Both the position numbers and the translations under genes were made by a program. Positions 52,506 to 62,540 of a DNA stretch of 64,000 nt are shown here, piece by piece. Numbering within the stretch: the stretch's first letter is position 1; each line of letters starts with the position of its first letter. Source of the DNA: Bacillus sp. SM2101. GTDB lineage: Bacteria > Bacillota > Bacilli > Bacillales > SM2101. Location: assembly GCF_018588585.1 (NCBI RefSeq), contig NZ_JAEUFG010000005.1, positions 34,474 through 98,473 of the forward strand. Direction: 5' to 3'. The notes below the pieces were generated by a model, which did no database searches, was not told the DNA's origin, and saw only the letters and a list, made by a program, of their open reading frames with translations.

Positions 52506-53348
52506 TTATTCCTGCTTATTTACTTCAATCGGGATAATTTCATACTGATCATTACTATATTTAATGGAAATATTCCCGACTTGTTTCGTTAAATAAATAT
52601 CGATCCAAGAATCATATAACCTTTCCAGTACTTCTTGATTGGGCTTGTTATTCTTGTTCTGAAAAATGATGGCAACTTTCGGGTCAATTTTTTCTAAAAA
52701 AAATGAAGTTGTACCACCTTCTGCTCCAAAATCACCAACCTTTAATATATCGACTTCTGTTTCCATATGTGTTAATAATTTTTTCTCAATTAACTTTCCT
52801 GCATTTGTCATATACAAAATGTGGTGACTTTTAAGAAATATTGATAAATCAAGAGCGCCATCGGTCTGTCCTATATTTTCATTTTCAACCTTAATTACGA
52901 CATGATTGAATAACTCAAAAGAATCTTGATTTTTCCACTTTTCTATTTTTATATCATCTAAAAAAGGATAGGGATGTTCGTTATTCGAAGCTAACACAAT
53001 TTTTCCTACCGGGAAATTTTGTATAATCCAATCGATATTCGTATCGTATTGAATATCATCTTTTGTAATAATGACCGTGTCAAGCTGTTTAATATCATAC
53101 AATTGAAACATCATTTCCATTTCACTTTGGGTTTTTGGACCACCACAATTAATTAAAATCGTATTGCCTTTAGCATTTTGAATAAGTGTGGCTTCTCCAG
53201 ATGACAGATCAAAAAAAGTGATTGCAATATCGTCCTGTGTTAGCTTTAAATTCACTTTTGCTATATCAACCGGCTGCTGCGGTTGCAACAAATTCCCTAT
53301 AAAGGACAACCCGAACCAAATTGTCAAACATTTAGAAAAGTGTAACAC
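52506..53348 (-). CDS. Exported degenerate metallo-beta-lactamase-fold protein (ComEC C-domain-like)
   Basis: A 280-residue protein with an N-terminal hydrophobic segment (about 8-22) and then an MBL-fold domain like the C-terminal part of ComEC: ITFFDLSSGEATLI, ILINCGG, QLDTVIITKDD. The metal-binding THxDxDH motif is replaced by TKDDIQYD and the TGD motif by TNA, so it should bind no zinc and be catalytically dead. GTG 53348 follows GGAGGGATAGTA. It lies between dinG and ypmA, which are adjacent in B. subtilis. It is 30 bp downstream of dinG on the same strand and is probably cotranscribed. Confidence 0.7.
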   Translation of the reverse strand: MLHFSKCLTIWFGLSFIGNLLQPQQPVDIAKVNLKLTQDDIAITFFDLSSGEATLIQNAKGNTILINCGGPKTQSEMEMMFQLYDIKQLDTVIITKDDIQYDTNIDWIIQNFPVGKIVLASNNEHPYPFLDDIKIEKWKNQDSFELFNHVVIKVENENIGQTDGALDLSIFLKSHHILYMTNAGKLIEKKLLTHMETEVDILKVGDFGAEGGTTSFFLEKIDPKVAIIFQNKNNKPNQEVLERLYDSWIDIYLTKQVGNISIKYSNDQYEIIPIEVNKQE

Positions 53349-53378
53349 TACTATCCCTCCACAACTACTACAGCTATC

Positions 53379-56177
53379 CTAATGCCACTCTTCAATTATA
53401 GAAAGTAACCGATCAATTGAACCTTCAATAACTGGGATTGTTGGTACAGCTGCTAAGAACTGTTTACCATAGGATGTTGTTGTAAGACGGCGATCAAACA
53501 CAAATATAATCCCTTTATCGCTTTTATGTCTTATTAATCTTCCAACCCCTTGTTTGAAGCGGAAAATAGCATCTGGTAATGCTAATTCTGTAAACGGATT
53601 ACCACCATTAAAACGTATTTTTTCATTTTTTGCTGCTGAAATGGGATCATCAGGTGATGAAAAAGGTAGTCTAATGATACCAACGCTAGCTAACTCTTCT
53701 CCTACTAGATCAACCCCTTCCCAAAAACTTGAAGTTCCAAGTAAAATTGATTTGGATATTTCTTGAAACGTTTTGGAAAGCTTTGACCGGCTAGAACTGC
53801 TAGAACCTTGTGCTAAAATGACAAAGTCATCTAATTCAGTTTTCACCTTTAGTTGGCTATACATTTCTCTAACCATGTCATAAGAAGTAAATAACAGTAA
53901 CATTCTACCTTGTAATTTGCTCGCAATTGCTACAATATGATTTGCTATGTTTGCTATATAATCTTCTGTAGAAGTCTCTTTTATAAGCGGAACATCATTT
54001 GGTATGCATAGTAGAGCCTGCTTCTCATATACAAAAGGCGATGGCACAAATTCAGTTAACGGGTAAAAGTCTTCAAGGCCCAGCTGGTTTATAATATGCT
54101 TAAATGACTCATGGGCATTTAAAGTAGCTGATGTTAAAATTACACTGTGCTTGTTAGAAAAAAACTCATCGGCTAATAGATCTGAAACATCAATTGGTTG
54201 TGTATATAGCTTTACCGCGTTTTGAGCCCCTTTCGTATCTGTTTCCATCCATGAAACTGACTCTTGATTATCAACTAATAATATTGATTCTAATACTTGT
54301 TGCGTATGATTAAACTTTTCTATAAAAGAAAAGAATAAATCGATTTCACGTTTATCATGGACGGATAATTTGTGTTCTATGGATTTAATGGCTGTAAATT
54401 GAGTTTGCATTGTACTCACAAGCTCAATCATTTGCATCCTTACTCTACTGACCAACTCAAGTGATGCATTCCACTCTCTACCATGTTCTTCACTAACATT
54501 AAATCTATATTGAGTTCGGTACGCTTGACCATCGTTGTTATTTTTAAGTATGATTGCTCGTAGCATTCTAAATAAATCATCAACTTCAGCCTTTAGGTTT
54601 TTAATTAGATGGTCGATAATCCGAAAAGAATCTACGTTTAAATGTTTGTCGCTAAATAAATGAAAAGCATTGGAAAGTAGACTAGGTTGGTCAAGTGAGC
54701 CAAGCTTTGCAAATAAAAAGACGAAGTAATTATAATTAATATAATCTCCAAAACATTCGCTAGCAATCCGCTCTAATTGATGAGCTTCATCAATAATTGC
54801 CACATCATATTTTGGTAATAAAGAACTGTGTTCAGCTTGTAAATCAGTCAACATTAGTGAGTGATTTGTAATGATAACATCTGCCTGGTGAGCTTCATTT
54901 CGTGCTTTATGATAAAATTCATAAGGCTTCCAAGGATTGTCATTGTTCAACAATGTATGCGAGTGTTCATTTATTTCGTCCCAAAATAACAAACCACCAG
55001 AGGTAAGATTCAGTTCATCTACATCACCTGTTGTTGTTTCTAACAACCAAACAAGTATTTGACATTTTGTCAAAATCACATCATAATTACTATCCAAATA
55101 TGCTAAACTGCGTTCAAATTTCCACAAATTCATATAATGGCGCTTCCCTTTTAAGACAGCTACTTTCAGTGGCACATCTAACAAATTCCTCAATATCTTA
55201 ATTTCATTGTCAACTAGCTGCTCTTGAAGTTGGACGGTATAAGTACTTATAATTACTGGCTTATTTTTAGTTATGGCAAAAAGAGCTGCTGGTAGTAAAT
55301 ATGCAAGTGTTTTACCAGAGCCAGTTCCAGCTTCAATGATGGCATGTTGATTCGTTTGCAATGCTTTATCAACAACATCCATCATATGTAGTTGACCTTC
55401 ACGAAGCTCGAAATTTATAATATGCTTCTCCATTAATGATGGAAGATCATTTTTTAATTGTCGAAATGCTTGTTGTTGTAAGTTGCCACTCCGATTTAAA
55501 TAACTGTGTGTTCTTAGCGCAAGCCCCCGGACGATGGTCAAACCCGTGTGTACTTCTTCTCCTAGCGAATGCTTATGTTCTATCACATGTGCAATAATTC
55601 CAATAACATCACTTTTCAAATAAACAGCATGCTTTTTTAACGCTTCTAATGTAACTAATGGAAGGGAGTTTAATTTATTAATTAGTTCCAAAAACAGTAT
55701 AGCTGTCACTTCAGCGTCGCTGTCAGCACGATGAGGCTGCAGATGCTCAACTACAAAATCAGCCGATAGATCTGACAATTTGTAACTATCTTTAGTTGGA
55801 TACAATATCCTAGCTAACTCAACGGTATCCAAGGATGGTATAGTTAATTCACTAAAGCCATGTGACTTTATTTCTTCTTGCAAAAAGTTTAAATCAAATG
55901 GGACGTTGTGAGCTACAAAATAAGAATTCTCAAGCATATTAATAATTATAGGTGCTATCTCGGTGAACATTGGAGCATCTGTTACCATTGAATTAGTAAT
56001 ACCAGTAAGTTCACTTATAAAAGCAGGAATTTCACGATTTGGATTTACAAAACTGGAAAAGCGGTCAATGATCTTTCCATCTTCAATGACCACAGCCGCA
56101 ATTTGAATAATTTTGTCATTACTTTTAACTGCATTTCCTGTTGTTTCTAGATCTATAACTACGAAACGGGAGAACAT
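53379..56177 (-). CDS. dinG: DinG-type protein: DnaQ exonuclease fused to helicase
   Basis: A 932-residue protein. DEDDh exonuclease at about 1-165 (FVVIDLETTGN with Asp and Glu, VAHNVPFDLNFL, HRADSDAEVT). The XPD/DinG-like helicase follows, with Walker A EAGTGSGKT near residue 286, DEAH near 463 and motif VI FKQGVGRLIRH. No four-cysteine Fe-S cluster is evident between motifs I and II, unlike ypvA. The Gram-positive DinG of this architecture acts as a 3'-5' exonuclease in studied cases. ATG 56177 follows GAGGTGTTATAG. Length matches B. subtilis DinG (931). Confidence 0.93.
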   Translation of the reverse strand: MFSRFVVIDLETTGNAVKSNDKIIQIAAVVIEDGKIIDRFSSFVNPNREIPAFISELTGITNSMVTDAPMFTEIAPIIINMLENSYFVAHNVPFDLNFLQEEIKSHGFSELTIPSLDTVELARILYPTKDSYKLSDLSADFVVEHLQPHRADSDAEVTAILFLELINKLNSLPLVTLEALKKHAVYLKSDVIGIIAHVIEHKHSLGEEVHTGLTIVRGLALRTHSYLNRSGNLQQQAFRQLKNDLPSLMEKHIINFELREGQLHMMDVVDKALQTNQHAIIEAGTGSGKTLAYLLPAALFAITKNKPVIISTYTVQLQEQLVDNEIKILRNLLDVPLKVAVLKGKRHYMNLWKFERSLAYLDSNYDVILTKCQILVWLLETTTGDVDELNLTSGGLLFWDEINEHSHTLLNNDNPWKPYEFYHKARNEAHQADVIITNHSLMLTDLQAEHSSLLPKYDVAIIDEAHQLERIASECFGDYINYNYFVFLFAKLGSLDQPSLLSNAFHLFSDKHLNVDSFRIIDHLIKNLKAEVDDLFRMLRAIILKNNNDGQAYRTQYRFNVSEEHGREWNASLELVSRVRMQMIELVSTMQTQFTAIKSIEHKLSVHDKREIDLFFSFIEKFNHTQQVLESILLVDNQESVSWMETDTKGAQNAVKLYTQPIDVSDLLADEFFSNKHSVILTSATLNAHESFKHIINQLGLEDFYPLTEFVPSPFVYEKQALLCIPNDVPLIKETSTEDYIANIANHIVAIASKLQGRMLLLFTSYDMVREMYSQLKVKTELDDFVILAQGSSSSSRSKLSKTFQEISKSILLGTSSFWEGVDLVGEELASVGIIRLPFSSPDDPISAAKNEKIRFNGGNPFTELALPDAIFRFKQGVGRLIRHKSDKGIIFVFDRRLTTTSYGKQFLAAVPTIPVIEGSIDRLLSIIEEWH

Positions 56178-56229
56178 CTATAACACCTCAATATTGTTCA
56201 AGGGTGATCCCTCTTTGAACAAAAACTTA

Positions 56230-56266
56230 TTTATACATGAAAACCCTCATCAATAGAGGGTTTTAT
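56230..56266 (-). terminator. Intrinsic terminator of panBCD
   Basis: AAAACCCTC/GAGGGTTTT stem with a 7-base loop followed by CATGTATAAATAAG on the - strand, immediately after panD. Confidence 0.65.
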
Positions 56267-56268
56267 AC

Positions 56269-56652
56269 TTACATAACCGTTCTCGCTGGCTCTTTGCCAA
56301 TAAGTTCAGTTATCTGATTATTTTCATCCATAATTGCAATTTTTGGTTGATGTTCTGATAAATCAGCCTCACTAATCAATTTATACGAAATAATAATAAC
56401 GATATCATCTTGCTGTACAAGCCTAGCCGCAGCGCCATTTAAACATATAACTCCACTACCTCTTTCACCTGGAATAATATATGTTTCTATTCTAGCTCCA
56501 TTATTATTATTAACAATTTGAACTTTTTCATTTGCAATCATACCAACTGCGTCAAGAATGTCCTGATCAATTGTTATACTTCCAACATAATTTAAATTTG
56601 CCTCTGTTACTCGGGCGCGATGTATTTTTGCATTCATCATTGTACGGTACAT
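56269..56652 (-). CDS. panD: Aspartate 1-decarboxylase proenzyme
   Basis: A 127-residue pyruvoyl enzyme that makes beta-alanine from aspartate for pantothenate. The self-cleavage site is Gly24-Ser25 in YVGSITID; Tyr58-like [12 protein letters not shown] and GAAARL are conserved. It starts 2 bp after the panC stop and is the third gene of panB-panC-panD, as in B. subtilis. Confidence 0.96.
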   Translation of the reverse strand: MYRTMMNAKIHRARVTEANLNYVGSITIDQDILDAVGMIANEKVQIVNNNNGARIETYIIPGERGSGVICLNGAAARLVQQDDIVIIISYKLISEADLSEHQPKIAIMDENNQITELIGKEPARTVM

Positions 56653-56654
56653 TG

Positions 56655-57512
56655 TTATTCCTCCTTACAAACTTCCATAGTAATATTATCAATCAACCTT
56701 ACCTCTGTAAACTTAACTGCGATTGCTATAATGATGTTGCCACTAATTTTAGATAAGGCAGTTAATTTAGGATAGGAATACAATTCTACATAATCAATAT
56801 TTCCATCAGTATGTGTGTCAATATAATCAGTAATTAAGGCAATAATTGTATGTGGATCTTTTTCACCTAGCTTAATTCGTTCTGTAGCTAATTGTAAGCT
56901 TTTATATAAATATGGTGCTTGTTGTTTCTCTAATTTAGTTAGCCTGACATTTCGAGAACTTTTTGCTAAGCCGTTTGCTTCTCGAACAGTTTCAATGGGA
57001 ACTAAATTAATTGGAAGATTAAAATCTTTAATTAAACCATCAACAACAGCAACCTGTTGTGCATCTTTCATACCGAAGTATACATTATCAGGGTTCACAA
57101 TATTAAATAATTTGGTTAAGACAGTTGCTACTCCATCAAAATGTCCAGGTCTTGATTTTCCACAAAGAACATTGACACGCTCATTCACAACGACAGTAGT
57201 TGACATTGCTGAGTTATACATTTCATTTATATCAGGATAAAACAAGATGTCAACTTGCGCATCACTTGCCATTTTTTCATCTCTAACTATATCGCGTGGA
57301 TATGAGTCAAAATCTTCATTTGGACCAAATTGCAAAGGGTTTACAAAGATGCTAGCCACAACTATATCATTTTGGGGACGAGCACTGTTCATTAAAGAGA
57401 TATGTCCTTCGTGTAGAAATCCCATCGTTGGCACAAAACCTATACTCATGCCTTTTTGCCGATACTCTTTAATCATTTTTTGCATATCTAATATTTTTCT
57501 AATGATGATCAT
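56655..57512 (-). CDS. panC: Pantothenate synthetase
   Basis: A 285-residue ATP-dependent ligase joining pantoate and beta-alanine. HIGH-type motif [27 protein letters not shown] and the KMSKS-like SSRNVRL are present. ATG 57512 overlaps the panB stop by four bases (ATGA), which implies coupling. Confidence 0.96.
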   Translation of the reverse strand: MIIIRKILDMQKMIKEYRQKGMSIGFVPTMGFLHEGHISLMNSARPQNDIVVASIFVNPLQFGPNEDFDSYPRDIVRDEKMASDAQVDILFYPDINEMYNSAMSTTVVVNERVNVLCGKSRPGHFDGVATVLTKLFNIVNPDNVYFGMKDAQQVAVVDGLIKDFNLPINLVPIETVREANGLAKSSRNVRLTKLEKQQAPYLYKSLQLATERIKLGEKDPHTIIALITDYIDTHTDGNIDYVELYSYPKLTALSKISGNIIIAIAVKFTEVRLIDNITMEVCKEE

Positions 57513-58348
57513 GCTTTAGCTCCCCCGTAAAGTGCTTCCAGTTCTTCTTCTTTCATATGGAAAGAATGCCCTTTTTCTGGGAATTTACGATCTTTCACTT
57601 CTGCAACAAAACCTTCTAAACCTGTTTTTATATCATTATTAATCTTAGTATATTGCTTTACAAACTTTGGTACTCTTTCAACCCCATAACCGATCACATC
57701 ATGATAAACAAGTACCTGTCCGTCTGTCGTTTTTCCTGCACCAATACCAATTGTCGGTATGTCTATTACCTTCGTTACTTGCTCTGCCAATTGAGTAGGA
57801 ATACATTCAAGCACTAATGCGATTGCCCCAGCTTGTTCACAGCTTTTAGCATCTTCAAGTAGTTGTTTAGCTGCCTGATGATCCTTCCCTTGTACTTTAT
57901 ATCCGCCTAAAATACCTACAGATTGAGGAGTCAATCCCAAATGAGCTACGACAGGAATATTACTTGATGTTAAAATTTTTATCATATCAAGTACATCACC
58001 TACTCCCTCAACCTTAACAGCATGAGCTCCAGCTTCCTGAATAATTCGTTGGGCATTTCTTAGCGTTTCCTCTTTGGAGATTTGATATGACATGAATGGC
58101 ATATCCGTAACGATAAAAGTATCTTGTGCACCACGCTTAACTGCTTTCGTATGATGGACCATATCATCAACTGTCACAGGGATAGTTGATTCATAACCTA
58201 AAACGACCATACCTAAAGAATCTCCCACTAAAATCATGTCAACGTTTGCTTCCTCAGCGTGCTTAGCAGATGGATAATCATATGCAGTTAGCATAACAAT
58301 CGGATCATTCTCTTGCTTCATTTGTAAAAAATTTGGTACTTGTTTCAC
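57509..58348 (-). CDS. panB: 3-methyl-2-oxobutanoate hydroxymethyltransferase
   Basis: A 279-residue TIM-barrel enzyme using methylene-tetrahydrofolate to make ketopantoate. [27 protein letters not shown] and KVEGVGDVL are the signatures. Start GTG 58348 follows AAGGAGGG; the longer ORF to 58417 runs through the leader terminator. First gene of the pan operon, behind a structured leader. Confidence 0.95.
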   Translation of the reverse strand: MKQVPNFLQMKQENDPIVMLTAYDYPSAKHAEEANVDMILVGDSLGMVVLGYESTIPVTVDDMVHHTKAVKRGAQDTFIVTDMPFMSYQISKEETLRNAQRIIQEAGAHAVKVEGVGDVLDMIKILTSSNIPVVAHLGLTPQSVGILGGYKVQGKDHQAAKQLLEDAKSCEQAGAIALVLECIPTQLAEQVTKVIDIPTIGIGAGKTTDGQVLVYHDVIGYGVERVPKFVKQYTKINNDIKTGLEGFVAEVKDRKFPEKGHSFHMKEEELEALYGGAKA

Positions 58349-58395
58349 GTTTTTCCCTCCTTTTTTAGAGGGCATGAGTAACCGGTTAGTTCGTA

Positions 58396-58500
58396 TTAAA
58401 AAATCCCTCAGTCTCAAAAAACATGAGAAAGAAGGATATAATTCACATCATCGGTTTGCTTCATCCCTCTGTCCCAGTCCATATGTTGGATCAAGGCAGA
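58396..58500 (-). promoter_or_regulatory. panB leader: bulged hairpin plus terminator (candidate pan motif)
   Basis: On the - strand the hairpin 58500-58468 pairs TCTG/CAGA, CC/GG and TCCA/TGGA with a bulged A (GGACAGA). It is followed at 58437-58403 by an interrupted stem ATCCTTC...GAGGGAT with a T6 tail. A 'pan' RNA motif with bulged A residues is known upstream of panB in Firmicutes; this fits by position and shape only. Confidence 0.5.
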
Positions 58501-58752
58501 CTAGCTATATACATATTTAAACTAATTGAATAAGGTATAGTTCTCATCAGGATACTACCCTCATGCAAAATTATACAAAATTGTTGTCCTTTTTTCCAGC
58601 AAAACTTTACAATATGTACTTAGTGTAAAGAAAGGTTTCTTTACTATTAATCGTTGTCATTACTACAAGGAACTTAACACCTTTGTCCATAGATCTATAA
58701 AATGATGATCAGGTGAATAAAAAACAAGTAAACGAAAGAATTCATTTATTTA
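58501..58752. other. Intergenic region panB/birA
   Basis: No gene. It must carry the panB promoter (rightmost part of the leader) and the end of the birA transcript. No convincing -35/-10 pair or terminator was found. Confidence 0.3.
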
Positions 58753-59733
58753 TTACATAATAGATATATCAGCTGAATGAATATAATGTATGTTATCCAT
58801 TTCATCCTTCATCATAAGTACACCTTCATCTGTAATACCCAAAGCTTCACCTTTCTTCGTTTCATTTAACGTTGTTACTACAATATTTTTACCAATACTT
58901 ACTGCATAACTTTCCCATAACAGCTTAACGAATAAAAAACCGTGTTTTAAGTATTCAAAATACAACTTTTCAAATTTTAATAGGATGTGTTGAATCAATT
59001 CAGAACGATTAAGTTTATTCCCTGTTTCTATCGCTAATGATGTGGCAGTTTTGTCAATCCCTTCAGGAAAATCACTTGTTTGTTGATTGACATTAATTCC
59101 AACACCAATGATAACAGAATGAATACACTCTGGCTCAGCTTGAAGTTCTGTTAATACACCCACAACCTTTTTACCATTCACTAAAATGTCATTAGGCCAC
59201 TTAATTTTAGGCGACAAATGAGTAAGTTCTTCAATACCTTGTGCAACAGCTACAGCTGTGAGTAATGTAAGCTGAGGCGCTTGTTGAGGAGGAATATTAG
59301 GTCTGACTATTAAACTCATCCAAATCCCTGTCCCCTCTGGAGAGAACCAAGATCTATTCAGTCTCCCTCGACCTTCTGTTTGCTCTTCAGCTAGAACGAT
59401 CGTCCCTTCCTTTACACCTTCATGTGCAAGTGTGTGAGCAACCCTTTGTGTTGACGTAACTTTCTCATGAAAATGCACGTTCCTACCCATCACTTTTGTT
59501 TGTAAACCAAGCTGTATTTCGTTACTTGAGATCTTATTAGGTTTTTTGGTAATTCTGTAGCCTTTTCGACGGACTGCCTCTAGCTCATACCCTTCGTTAC
59601 GTAAATCTTCAATATGTTTCCAAACGGCCGTTCGACTGCACCCAAGTAGTTCACTTATTTTTTGCCCTGATATAAATTCATCTCCAGCACCTGTGAAAGC
59701 TTCTAACAATTGTTTTCTAGTTTCAGATTGCAA
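58753..59733 (-). CDS. birA: BirA bifunctional biotin ligase / biotin operon repressor
   Basis: A 326-residue protein: N-terminal winged HTH (about 1-65, ISELLGCSRTAVWKHIEDLR), then biotin protein ligase with GRGRLNRSWFSPEGTG and KWPNDILVNGKKVVGVL, and a C-terminal SH3-like domain. It biotinylates carboxylases and represses biotin genes. Start TTG 59733 gives MQSETRKQLLEAF, matching B. subtilis BirA (325 aa); a GTG at 59745 abuts the AAAGGA site. It overlaps the cca 3' end by 31 bp. Confidence 0.93.
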   Translation of the reverse strand: MQSETRKQLLEAFTGAGDEFISGQKISELLGCSRTAVWKHIEDLRNEGYELEAVRRKGYRITKKPNKISSNEIQLGLQTKVMGRNVHFHEKVTSTQRVAHTLAHEGVKEGTIVLAEEQTEGRGRLNRSWFSPEGTGIWMSLIVRPNIPPQQAPQLTLLTAVAVAQGIEELTHLSPKIKWPNDILVNGKKVVGVLTELQAEPECIHSVIIGVGINVNQQTSDFPEGIDKTATSLAIETGNKLNRSELIQHILLKFEKLYFEYLKHGFLFVKLLWESYAVSIGKNIVVTTLNETKKGEALGITDEGVLMMKDEMDNIHYIHSADISIM

Positions 59734-60917
59734 TGTAACAGCCACTCCTTTATGTTCTCTACTTCATTTTCAACATCTCCATTGACAATTGCCATCTCAA
59801 TGTTGTTAATATATTCTTTTAACCATGGACCAGGTTTTTTATTAAACCAAGCTTGTAGGTCATTTCCATTAACAACTAACTCCTTGCGAGAAATGATTGG
59901 TAAACTAACGTACATTTTTTTTATATTATGTAGCCTTTCTGTACCATCATTTTGATGAACAACAGCTCTTATACGTTCAATTTGTTCTGCATGTTCTAGG
60001 CCACATTGATAGAGTGTAGTCTTTGTCCATTCTGATGCTAATAACATGTTAAAATACCGTATGTTTATTTCTACGCTTCTAATTAACTTTACAGGTAATT
60101 TCCATGACCGCAAAAACTTTCCTGGTGTCTCCATTTTTAATAACATTGTGAATAAAGTCCAAAACTCTTCGTTTTGTTGAAGTGAGTGCCATTTATAGTT
60201 TGCCAGCTGTTCAAATTCGATTTGTTTATTCGCACAATGAGGCAAATATTTATAAATTTTAAGTTCAGCCAGTAATTGAAAAGCTATGTGACTATTATTT
60301 CCTCTCATAATTTTTTCAAACTCAGCTGTAATTCTTTCAACAGAAATATGTTTTAATATATTGTTACACCGGCTTATCCCAGCTTTCGTATCATCACTTA
60401 AGACAAAGGACAGTTGACTAACAAAGCGTATAGCTCTTAACATCCGTAAGCCATCTTCATAAAATCGTTCTGTTGCGTCACCTACACAACGAATCATCTG
60501 TTTTTGTATATCAGCTTGACCATCAAAAGGATCAATTAAGGCTCCAGAGCCTGTCATTGCAATTGCATTAATTGTAAAATCACGCCTCTGTAAATCTTCC
60601 GAAAGAGAGCTAATAAATGTAACGTCCTTAGGACGTCGATGCTCCTCATAATCCCCTTCATTTCGAAATGTAGTTACTTCAAATGATTCACCTTTGTGAA
60701 GAACTACGACTGTACCGTGACGGATACCCACATCAATTGTCTTCGGAAACAGCTTTATAACTTGTTGTGGTAACGCTGAAGTTGCAATATCAACGTCACC
60801 TATTTCACGATGCAGTAGCATATCTCTAACTGCTCCCCCAACAAAATATGCTTCGAATCCTGCCTGCTGTATTGTTTGGATAATAAATGTGGGTAGCTCA
60901 AACGGATCATGTAACAT
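59703..60917 (-). CDS. cca: CCA-adding tRNA nucleotidyltransferase
   Basis: A 404-residue class II nucleotidyltransferase that builds the 3' CCA of tRNA. GGAVRD, the catalytic DVDIAT (Asp-x-Asp) and RRDFTINAIAM are visible, followed by helical neck and body domains. ATG 60917 follows AAAGGAGATATCTT. It precedes birA with an overlap. It is separated from bshA by 470 bp filled with a dispersed repeat, whereas these genes are close together in B. subtilis. Confidence 0.95.
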   Translation of the reverse strand: MLHDPFELPTFIIQTIQQAGFEAYFVGGAVRDMLLHREIGDVDIATSALPQQVIKLFPKTIDVGIRHGTVVVLHKGESFEVTTFRNEGDYEEHRRPKDVTFISSLSEDLQRRDFTINAIAMTGSGALIDPFDGQADIQKQMIRCVGDATERFYEDGLRMLRAIRFVSQLSFVLSDDTKAGISRCNNILKHISVERITAEFEKIMRGNNSHIAFQLLAELKIYKYLPHCANKQIEFEQLANYKWHSLQQNEEFWTLFTMLLKMETPGKFLRSWKLPVKLIRSVEINIRYFNMLLASEWTKTTLYQCGLEHAEQIERIRAVVHQNDGTERLHNIKKMYVSLPIISRKELVVNGNDLQAWFNKKPGPWLKEYINNIEMAIVNGDVENEVENIKEWLLHCNLKLENNC

Positions 60918-61157
60918 AAGATATCTCCTTTTATTAAACCTTCATGATTCTATATGTTAAAAACATCAAACTCCTCAATTAGCTTGAACTAAATGAGTGA
61001 GAGCACAACTTAATGTTTAGGATAAATTTAAACTTAAAGACAAGATGTTTTGCATCGTTTTATAAATGGACAGTCATTGCATTCATTACTGCTTATATAA
61101 TTATCAAATAAAAACGTATGAACATAAATGTTACTGTCCCAAATTAGTATCAACCTC

Positions 61158-61180
61158 AAACAAAGTTTATTAAAAGAGCC
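61158..61180 (-). repeat. Dispersed structured repeat, end fragment P (inverted)
   Basis: AAACAAAGTTTATTAAAAGA followed by GCC is the inverted left end, directly beside copy O. A solo end left by a decayed copy. Confidence 0.5.
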
Positions 61181-61186
61181 GTTGTA

Positions 61187-61354
61187 AAAGGCTGTTTTCG
61201 CATTCATTGTTGTTTTTCTTACTAAGAACGAAACACGTACACAGCTAGAGTACGTGGCATCTTTCGCTTCTGTTCAACAATGACTAACCATGTTAAATGA
61301 CTTTTTAGTATTAATTAGATAACAATATTAACAAAGTTTACGAAAAGAGCCTTT
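61187..61354 (-). repeat. Dispersed structured repeat, copy O (best-preserved, inverted)
   Basis: 168 bp bounded by AAAGGCTGTTTTCGCATTCA and its partner TAACAAAGTTTACGAAAAGA followed by GCCTTT. The internal hairpin is perfect, CACGTAC/GTACGTG, with flanking CGAAA/TTTCG pairing. Used as the reference copy in the findings. Confidence 0.8.
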
Positions 61355-61388
61355 GTAAAAATATCATAGCAGTTTTATGAAAAGAATC

Positions 61389-62540
61389 TTATTTAACAAT
61401 GTCGACCCTACGGTTTAGTAAAGTAAAATATAAGCGTTCATATTGTTCAACTATTTTTGTGGAATGAAACTTTTCTTTTACAGTTGTAACAGCTGCTTCA
61501 GACATTTGTTTGTGTAATTGATCATCTGTCAGAATTTGCACTGCTTTCTTCGCAACATCTTCAATATCTCCAACCTGACTAATGTAGCCATTTTCTCCAG
61601 GAGTGATTACTTCTGGAATTCCACCAATATTTGTACCAATACCTGGCACACCACAAGCGAATGCCTCAAGTAATACAAGACCGAAACTTTCCTTTTCAGA
61701 CAATAATAGAGTTAAATCACTTATTGAGTATAACTCCTCAACATTTTCTTGTTTACCTAAAAAAAGTACTTTATCAGTTAATTGTAAATCGTTTACTAAT
61801 TTACAAACAACTGTTACCTCAGGGCCATCCCCGATTAGCAGCAGTTTAGACTTTACTTGTTTTGCAATGATATTGAATGCTTTTACAACATCAGTGACTC
61901 TTTTTACCTGACGAAAATTCGATACATGAATAATAACTTTATCTTCTTCGTCTATACCATACTCACCTTTTAGATTTTGAACAGCTTCTTTTTTAGAATA
62001 AACACGCTCATCAACAAAATTATAAACAGTAGAAATTTCTTTCTTAACATCAAGTAAGTCATACGTTTGCTCAACAAGAGAATTAGAAACAGCTGTTACA
62101 ACATCTGAATTTTCGATTCCAAATTTGATCATATCACTCAATGATGGGTCATAGCCAAGAACTGTAATATCAGTACCGTGTAATGTTGTTACAATTTTCA
62201 GCTTTTCGTCTCCAACCATTTGCTTAGCTAAATAAGCACAAACAGCATGAGGTATAGCATAATGAACATGTAATAAGTCCAGTTTTTCACGTTTCGCCAC
62301 TTCTGCCATTTTTGACGCTAATGAAAGGTCATAGGGAGCATATTTAAAAACAGAATATTGGTTGATTTCTACCTCATGATAATAAATATTACAATACAAC
62401 TTGTTGAGCCTAAATGGCATACTTGATGAAATAAAGTGAATTTCATGGCCTCTTTCTGCTAACATTTTACCTAGCTCAGTTGCAATAACACCCGACCCTC
62501 CCACTGAGGGGTAACAAGTGATACCAATTTTCATCTTCAT
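61389..62540 (-). CDS. bshA: BshA, N-acetyl-alpha-D-glucosaminyl L-malate synthase
   Basis: A 383-residue GT-B (GT4) glycosyltransferase for the first step of bacillithiol synthesis, joining GlcNAc from UDP-GlcNAc to L-malate. [27 protein letters not shown] and the [14 protein letters not shown]7E motif are visible. ATG 62540 overlaps the bshB1 stop by four bases and follows AGGAGAGTGTAA. Confidence 0.95.
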   Translation of the reverse strand: MKMKIGITCYPSVGGSGVIATELGKMLAERGHEIHFISSSMPFRLNKLYCNIYYHEVEINQYSVFKYAPYDLSLASKMAEVAKREKLDLLHVHYAIPHAVCAYLAKQMVGDEKLKIVTTLHGTDITVLGYDPSLSDMIKFGIENSDVVTAVSNSLVEQTYDLLDVKKEISTVYNFVDERVYSKKEAVQNLKGEYGIDEEDKVIIHVSNFRQVKRVTDVVKAFNIIAKQVKSKLLLIGDGPEVTVVCKLVNDLQLTDKVLFLGKQENVEELYSISDLTLLLSEKESFGLVLLEAFACGVPGIGTNIGGIPEVITPGENGYISQVGDIEDVAKKAVQILTDDQLHKQMSEAAVTTVKEKFHSTKIVEQYERLYFTLLNRRVDIVK

